NCBI GenBank assembly: GCA_903772945.1
Contig: CAICTM010001195.1
Coordinates: 1 to 34,431, forward strand
DNA: 34,431 nt
DNA from: Seminavis robusta
Lineage: Eukaryota; Bacillariophyta; Bacillariophyceae; Naviculales; Naviculaceae
Direction: 5' to 3'
In this document: positions 29,740 to 34,431 of the stretch, one piece after another
How positions within the stretch are numbered: position 1 is the first letter of the stretch
How the letters are laid out: the number at the start of each line of letters is the position of its first letter
The notes under the pieces: generated by a model
Database searches by the model: none
What the model was told of the DNA's origin: nothing
Seen by the model: the letters and a program-made list of their open reading frames with translations, nothing else
Made by a program: the position numbers and the translations under genes

Positions 29740-29982
29740 GGTGGATTAATTAATTGCTTTTTCGTTAGTCAATATCGTAGCCCTATAGGTGTCCCAGAAG
29801 CTTGCCTACCTATCGATGGCACCTCCTCTCCTTTGGCTGTTGACGTGTTGACATTGAGTCGGGCTACAGTATCTTGGTTTCAAAGATCGAAAGATCGAGG
29901 GTGGAAGCAAGCAGCAACTTGGCTGATTTCTTGTGACATTGTGACGTCAGTCGACGAGTTTCGGCCCCACAACATCATCAGC
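29740..29982. promoter_or_regulatory. Probable bidirectional promoter
   Basis: The 243 bp between the divergent starts of the GPP34-like and nitroreductase genes must supply both promoters. It contains a TTAATTAATT run at 29745-29754 close to the GPP34-like start, and two TGACGT words (near 29841 and 29942), which are CRE-like cores. The assignment rests on position. Confidence 0.35.
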
Positions 29983-30732
29983 ATGCCCCTCGTCTTCGTC
30001 TCTTGTCTCTTCTGTCATTTTCACACCATGATGCTGCGCTTTGGGCACCCTTCCCCATGTGTCTTATCGTTGCTCCTGTTGGGTCTATTATTTCCATGCA
30101 GCAGGCAACAACATCATGTCGACGCATTTTCGTCGCCGTCCCCGTCATCACAGATTCATGAGTTGCTCTTGTCACGTCGCACCATTAACAGTTTTGAAGC
30201 CGAGCTTCCATCGTACTGGGAGATGAAACTGACGGCAGCCGTGGAAGCTGCCACCTTTGCTCCCAATCACAAATTGACCGAACCCTGGCGATTTCATTTG
30301 CTGGGAAACGAGGCTATTCAAAGAGTCTGCGAACTCAATGCCGAACTCGTATCTTCTAGTAAGGGGCCGGCAGCCGGGGCCAAAAAGTTGGAACGATGGT
30401 TAGCCATGCCGGGGTGGTTGGTGGTGACGCAATTAGTGAGTGATGACAATGACAATGATAATAGCTACGACAATCCCATGAGCATGGCACGGGAAGATTA
30501 TGCCGCCTGTTGTTGTGCTGTCCAGAATCTCTCTCTCAGTTTGCATGCCAATGGAATGGGCACCAAATGGACCACGGGACCGGTCAACTTTGATCCTCGC
30601 TTTGCCGAGGCAGTTGGACTGCCAGAGAATGAACGAGTAGTGGGGACCATTTGGTTTGGAAAACCTGTCAGTGTACCATCGGCGCCCAGAAAGAAACTCT
30701 CGTTGGACAATGTCCTGATTAAACATGCATGA
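29983..30732 (+). CDS. Nitroreductase-family flavoprotein with N-terminal targeting sequence
   Basis: 249 residues from the first ATG in frame. Starts at 30028 or 30031 are also possible and leave a cleaner signal peptide. The frame opens at 29833 but has no ATG before 29983. A long hydrophobic stretch (CVLSLLLLGLLF) is followed by VDAFSSPSPSS, which resembles a diatom plastid signal cleavage site with Phe after Ala. The nitroreductase domain starts at about residue 59 (LLLSRRTINSF), with FMN-contact regions APNHKLTEPWRF (93-104) and GMGTKWTTGP (191-200). The overall form is closest to the small YdjA-like subgroup. It should catalyse NAD(P)H- and FMN-dependent reduction of an unknown substrate, possibly in the plastid. 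The DNDNDN insert (155-160) is low complexity. Confidence 0.85.
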   Translation: MPLVFVSCLFCHFHTMMLRFGHPSPCVLSLLLLGLLFPCSRQQHHVDAFSSPSPSSQIHELLLSRRTINSFEAELPSYWEMKLTAAVEAATFAPNHKLTEPWRFHLLGNEAIQRVCELNAELVSSSKGPAAGAKKLERWLAMPGWLVVTQLVSDDNDNDNSYDNPMSMAREDYAACCCAVQNLSLSLHANGMGTKWTTGPVNFDPRFAEAVGLPENERVVGTIWFGKPVSVPSAPRKKLSLDNVLIKHA

Positions 30733-31996
30733 TTGATTGATTATAGCTCTCGGGCATGAGTACTGGAGCACCTTAGTTAGCATGAGTATTTAGCCCGAAT
30801 CTCTAGCTAGCTGTTCGTTCCAGCCATGTTACTGCTGGTAACTAACTCATCAAAGGAATACATGGTTTTGCACGTTGAAGGTGAAAAGAGAGTGCCTCTG
30901 AAACATTTTGTATCAAAGGCAAAAGCACAGAGAGCTGCAAAAGGTAGGCTTAGATATTTCAGGCTACGTACCCTCGGCTGTGGTATACATCGTACTAGTA
31001 GTTGCTTGCGCGCAGCCTTTCGGTGAATCATTTCCCAACGCCATGTGTGGCACAGTACCTGCATCATAAAGAGATGAAAAGATGTTGCTTTGCTGCTTGC
31101 GATGGCGGATGGCCCGTGAAAGCGCTTACTTGTGCAAGCGGACAATCGCCATTCTCTGTTCGTGGAAACGAGTTTGATGGCGCCGCAAGGCATTGCAAAA
31201 TTCAAAAAAGACAATGCCCCGGGAAGTAATGACCAGTCGTTCATCTGGTGCCTCAGCCATTCGGTACCAGTGAGTAGAATCAAATAATATGATACTGAGA
31301 GTCGTTACTAGCTAGGGGAGGATGGGTTAAAGAGGAGGAGGGCAGGATGCACGAACAGAAGCCGAACAAGCTATCGAGTGAGCAGAAGAGCAACAAAACC
31401 AAAGAGGAAGGAGGTGCAAGGTAGGGGGGCAGGGAGGATCAAAAGGGTCAGAAGACTACAGTCACTCGTGACGGTAGTGGAAGAGATCAAGGGCAAAATG
31501 ATACAGGTGCTGGTGACAAAACACTACGACTGTCACTCGTACTGGCGTGGTAGCTAGGGTATACCGCTGACGAAGCGATCCTTCGCTCGATGAACTTGAA
31601 AAGCGCCAGTCTTACCTGTGATGACAACCATTAGACACTCGGAGCAGCTCTCGGAGCAGAACAGCCTTGGCTTGGAGGAAGGAAGGAATCTGGCAAGCAA
31701 GAGCTATCGATGCAAGCAAAGCACAAAGTTGTTGCGGCTGAGCTCTTTGCTTTTTGGCAAAGATTGAAACAAGCATTTCGTTCGATGAAGTTTTACGCCT
31801 GTGGTCACCCCAATAAATCCTTGAATGATGCATTCTCCTCAAAGCACCTTTTTCAATTAACTGCTGGCATATTCGTTAATTAACCAAGGCACTCCCACCA
31901 AAGAGCAAGCAATGCTGCACACACACACACAACTCGATCACAGATCCTTCCTCCTTTCCCCATACGGTATACTTCCTCCTTTTGTCCGCACCCACC
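30733..31996. other. Intergenic region, no supported gene
   Basis: About 1.26 kb. A 158-codon minus-strand frame (30807-31283) lacks an ATG at its start and has no family likeness. Purine-rich sequence (GGAGGAGGGCAGGATG and neighbours) lies at about 31315-31450. An (AC)n tract at about 31919-31931 precedes the membrane-protein gene, which starts at 31997. Confidence 0.45.
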
Positions 31997-33184
31997 ATGT
32001 CGGTAGTGCTCGAAGACATAAACCAACCAGAGAGATTGCAAACAACCCAAACGAATCGAATCGAATCTATCAACCCTAATTCGATCATGGCATCTTCATC
32101 ATGCGCAGAGAATGAGCAGTTCCTCTTCCGAGCTTGGCTAATCCTTCTTGCCGTCATTTGGACTGGCATCGCGGTAGCCGCGTTGCTTCTGCATGAGTAC
32201 TTGGTTAACTCAAAGCAAACACTCAAGTGGCTTGACTACACCAATACCATCTGCTTCTTTCTCCTCTCCATCAGAGTATTTATGCATCACACCACCCTTT
32301 CATGCCTTCACAAGTGGAGCAAGACATTCAAAACTCTTCCAAAGCAAGTACAAGATGACAGCGCCTTTGCCATCGTTGACAGCATTTCTGTCCTCTTTTT
32401 TGGGCCCACTTTGGCATATGCCGTTGTGATGAAGGCGTTTACACTCGACAGCGAGGAATACTTTGCCACTGCAATTCCTGTGATCAAGGCGTTCTTTCCG
32501 TACTATATGATGGACCGGGCCCTTCATATTTGGGTGAATCCACTTCCCCAGCGTGCCATTCATCACTTTGTAGAGATCTGTGCGTTACTCTTGGTTTTGG
32601 AATGGAACCCTTCCACGGGGAGTCTATGTGTGCTAGTGTATGGAGGGATACTCGACACCTATCTCAAACCAGTGAATGGCTGGCACATGGTGTGTCGGTA
32701 CACCAGAATGCATGCACGGAACCATCCCGAATGGTCCAATGGTGGTGATGGCAGAAGTGGCATTGACTGCTTTTTGGTTGCTGCAAGTCCAGGACAGATG
32801 GCATTCTTTGGAAAGATTGCAGCCTGCTATGCATACTTGTTTACTCTCGTTATCCCCCCAGGTTTGTTGGTGGCTTTTCTTGCCCTTAATTGGCAGGAAA
32901 TATCCTTAGGCTACAAGATCATGCAGCCTGTTGTGCCAGTCATCTTCAATCTCATTGATCTACCCCTGCACAAAGCATCCTGGAACACTGGCCAGCTATG
33001 GTACTGGCAGCAATCATTTGGACCTAAGAAAGAAGCTGTTGTCAAAGAAGACCCTAACTCGATCCAGGAGTTGAACGGCATGTCCACAACTTGCAGCACG
33101 CAACCTTGCCTCTCCACTTGCATCTCCTTGCCGAATAGCACTGATGGGATTGACATTGAGTCTTTAGATGACGTCAATGTGTAA
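31997..33184 (+). CDS. Multi-pass membrane protein, possibly TLC-like
   Basis: 395 residues, single exon. The start is the ATG in CCCACCATGTC; the frame extends upstream only to a TTG. A hydrophilic N-terminus of about 40 residues is followed by six to eight hydrophobic helices (about 44-66, 83-97, 124-146, 160-182, 187-205, 270-297 and 305-322), and then a Ser/Thr/Cys-rich tail. A His-His pair (189-190) at the start of a helix after PLPQRAI, with charged YYMMDRALHIW before it, recalls TLC (TRAM/LAG1/CLN8) domain proteins. The match is weak, so the family is left open. An ER or plasma-membrane location is inferred. Confidence 0.75.
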   Translation: MSVVLEDINQPERLQTTQTNRIESINPNSIMASSSCAENEQFLFRAWLILLAVIWTGIAVAALLLHEYLVNSKQTLKWLDYTNTICFFLLSIRVFMHHTTLSCLHKWSKTFKTLPKQVQDDSAFAIVDSISVLFFGPTLAYAVVMKAFTLDSEEYFATAIPVIKAFFPYYMMDRALHIWVNPLPQRAIHHFVEICALLLVLEWNPSTGSLCVLVYGGILDTYLKPVNGWHMVCRYTRMHARNHPEWSNGGDGRSGIDCFLVAASPGQMAFFGKIAACYAYLFTLVIPPGLLVAFLALNWQEISLGYKIMQPVVPVIFNLIDLPLHKASWNTGQLWYWQQSFGPKKEAVVKEDPNSIQELNGMSTTCSTQPCLSTCISLPNSTDGIDIESLDDVNV

Positions 33185-33865
33185 CTGCTTGATGATGGAT
33201 AATGTTGCGAGATCTGGGTTCTGGGGTAGCATTTGATACGAAATGTGTCTGGATTACTATCAGAACACGTACGGAAACAATTCTTGTACATAGTACATGG
33301 AGATAAAACTAGAACTTCTACAGTACTTTACTTGTTCAAACCAAGCTACCTATAGCATGGGGAGTGGGTGCAAACAAACTATGATCTCTGACAACCTGTT
33401 GGCTCCTTCAGGTAGCAACGTAAACAACTTCCTCCCTGCTGCTAGCTAAGAAAGTTGCGCAATTCCTCTGCGCTTTTTTCGACGGGCAGCGTCGAGGTTC
33501 CAAACTACTAGCTAGTACGGTACAGGTGAGGTTGCAATGTTATTACGTGTACCGCGGCGACCACAGGAAGACAACTTTGGAAATCAGGACCTGGTAGACT
33601 ACGAGTTGTAGTTGCGGTAAATACAAAAATGAAAAGTAATATTTACCTTCAACCCTAAGTTTACCTCAGCTACCTTTCTAAACTGTCTTCCGGCTCCACA
33701 CAGGAATGCCTTCTTGAACTCTTGAACTTTTCTCGCTTCTCGTTCAAGAGAACATCCTCGGATCTTCAAGGAATGCATGAATGACTAAGTCGAGTCATTC
33801 TTAGCTTATTTAAGAAAGACGTAAAGACGTCATTGAATTGAAGATTGGAGCCTTGCTGCGATACA
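33185..33865. other. Intergenic region, nothing recognised
   Basis: About 680 bp after the membrane-protein stop. It contains 3' UTR-like sequence, then low-complexity text with CTAGCTAG and GTACGG words near 33440-33525. No frame of coding quality is seen. Confidence 0.4.
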
Positions 33866-33952
33866 TAACTGTACGTGTACATACAACATGTACATGTACA
33901 ATGATGTACATGTACATGTATGCATACATGTAGCTTACAAGTACATGTCGGA
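33866..33952. repeat. TGTACA/ACATGT palindrome cluster
   Basis: ACATGTAC, TGTACATGT and related self-complementary octamers are packed into about 85 bp (for example CATGTACATGTACA near 33890 and TGTACATGTACATGTATG near 33904). The segment can fold into alternative hairpins. It could be a simple-sequence array or a recombination-prone site. Confidence 0.6.
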
Positions 33953-33993
33953 GTAGGGCTGGTCAGGGCGTGGTACTCACACTGTTTTAGCAT

Positions 33994-34140
33994 GTGAGTA
34001 TGGGTACTGAGTAGTACTCACAATTCCAAAGTCAAGTGAGTATGGGTACTGGGTAATACTCACAATTCCCAGGGTCAAGTGAGTACGGGTATCATGTGAG
34101 TACAGGTACTTTGTGGTACTATAGAGTACTCACTGAGTAC
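33994..34140. repeat. 42-43 bp tandem repeat with GTGAGTA motif
   Basis: GTGAGTATGGGTACT, or a variant, begins at 33994, 34036, 34079 and 34096. The first three are 42 and 43 bp apart, and the last is a truncated unit. Each full unit also contains the complement, GTA(G/A)TACTCAC, making every unit a small inverted repeat around GAGTAC. Confidence 0.7.
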
Positions 34141-34178
34141 TCATAAATCAATTACTTAGGGAAATTATACTAGTTTTT

Positions 34179-34431
34179 CTAGTTCTGGGCTGGGGGCTCA
34201 TCAATCTTTTTGTAAAGGTCCAACATGACATCAATATCACTGTCATAATCCTCCTGTTCACATCTGCTGGCAGGGCATTTTAGCTTGAGGAGACCTTGGT
34301 ACTATTCTTAGCCCATTCCTTTCTTGCATCATTGATGCATTGCTTGTAGTTCTGGATGAATGCACTGTTCTTGTAGCAAAAGAAGGCGCATTTGGAATGT
34401 CATGTCAACTTTCTGTCCATTGCTTCTCCTC
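34179..34431 (-). pseudogene. Frameshifted 3' end of a gene, cut by the window edge
   Basis: On the minus strand, coding-like sequence enters from the right edge (FCYKNSAFIQNYKQCINDAR, then KEWAKNSTKVSS). After a one-base shift near 34278 it continues as CPASRCEQEDYDSDIDVMLD and ends in PPAQN with the stop at 34179. The family is not recognised. The shift suggests a decayed copy or a sequencing error. An intron is less likely, since no GT/AG pair is obvious. Confidence 0.4.

Noticed and set aside
30807..31283. 158-codon minus-strand frame
   Set aside because: No ATG at its start, no family likeness, and Cys/Ser/Phe-rich text typical of chance frames. Transcript data would be needed to revive it.

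Overview
The window looks like nuclear DNA of a diatom, most probably a raphid pennate; a Seminavis-like genome is my guess, by inference only. The reasons are spliceosomal introns of 41-116 nt with GT/AG ends, a PSxxPS-rich surface protein carrying DUF285 (BspA-type) repeats, a membrane-anchored plant-type LRR protein, signal peptides ending in diatom plastid 'AF' motifs, and clear eukaryotic housekeeping genes (NOP58, a GPP34/GOLPH3-like protein). There is no operon structure, CRISPR array or bacterial signal.

Layout. 1-538: 5' flank with short direct repeats. 539-1924 (+): two-exon gene of unknown function with a lysine-rich tail. 1925-5100: about 3 kb of repeats, including a composite element with paired conserved hairpins and two families of about 150-bp tandem repeats. 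5200-6230: decayed fragments, including a duplicated copy of the 3' exons of the next gene. 6321-14515 (-): one very large gene, broken into pieces in this assembly. It encodes an acidic N-terminus, a membrane segment, a P/T-rich stalk, about six 110-residue tandem domains, a possible Ig-like domain, PSxxPS and KAPT repeats, and DUF285 repeats encoded by seven small 3' exons. 15705-16624 (+): two-exon, probably plastid-targeted membrane protein with a SAP domain. 17664-21482 (-): degenerate, transposase-like cluster. 21950-24463 (+): type II membrane LRR protein with an island insertion. 24683-26448 (-): NOP58, two exons. 27193-28272 (+): secreted CYTH-like protein. 28810-29739 (-): GPP34/GOLPH3-like protein. 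29983-30732 (+): nitroreductase-family protein with an N-terminal targeting sequence. 31997-33184 (+): multi-pass membrane protein. 33185-34431: repeats, then the frameshifted end of a gene fragment at the right edge.

The genes do not form one pathway. The notable content is the surface and secretory set: the DUF285/PS-rich giant, the LRR protein, the secreted CYTH-like protein and the GPP34-like protein. Two proteins are likely organelle-targeted (SAP and nitroreductase). The giant gene can be rebuilt on paper. Four intact or near-intact exon blocks share a frame once 24 single-base losses in three internal repeat copies, plus one at about 8072, are allowed for. The exon phases then fit exactly. 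I read this as one gene of about 2,500 codons whose repeat core was damaged by assembly or by mutation.
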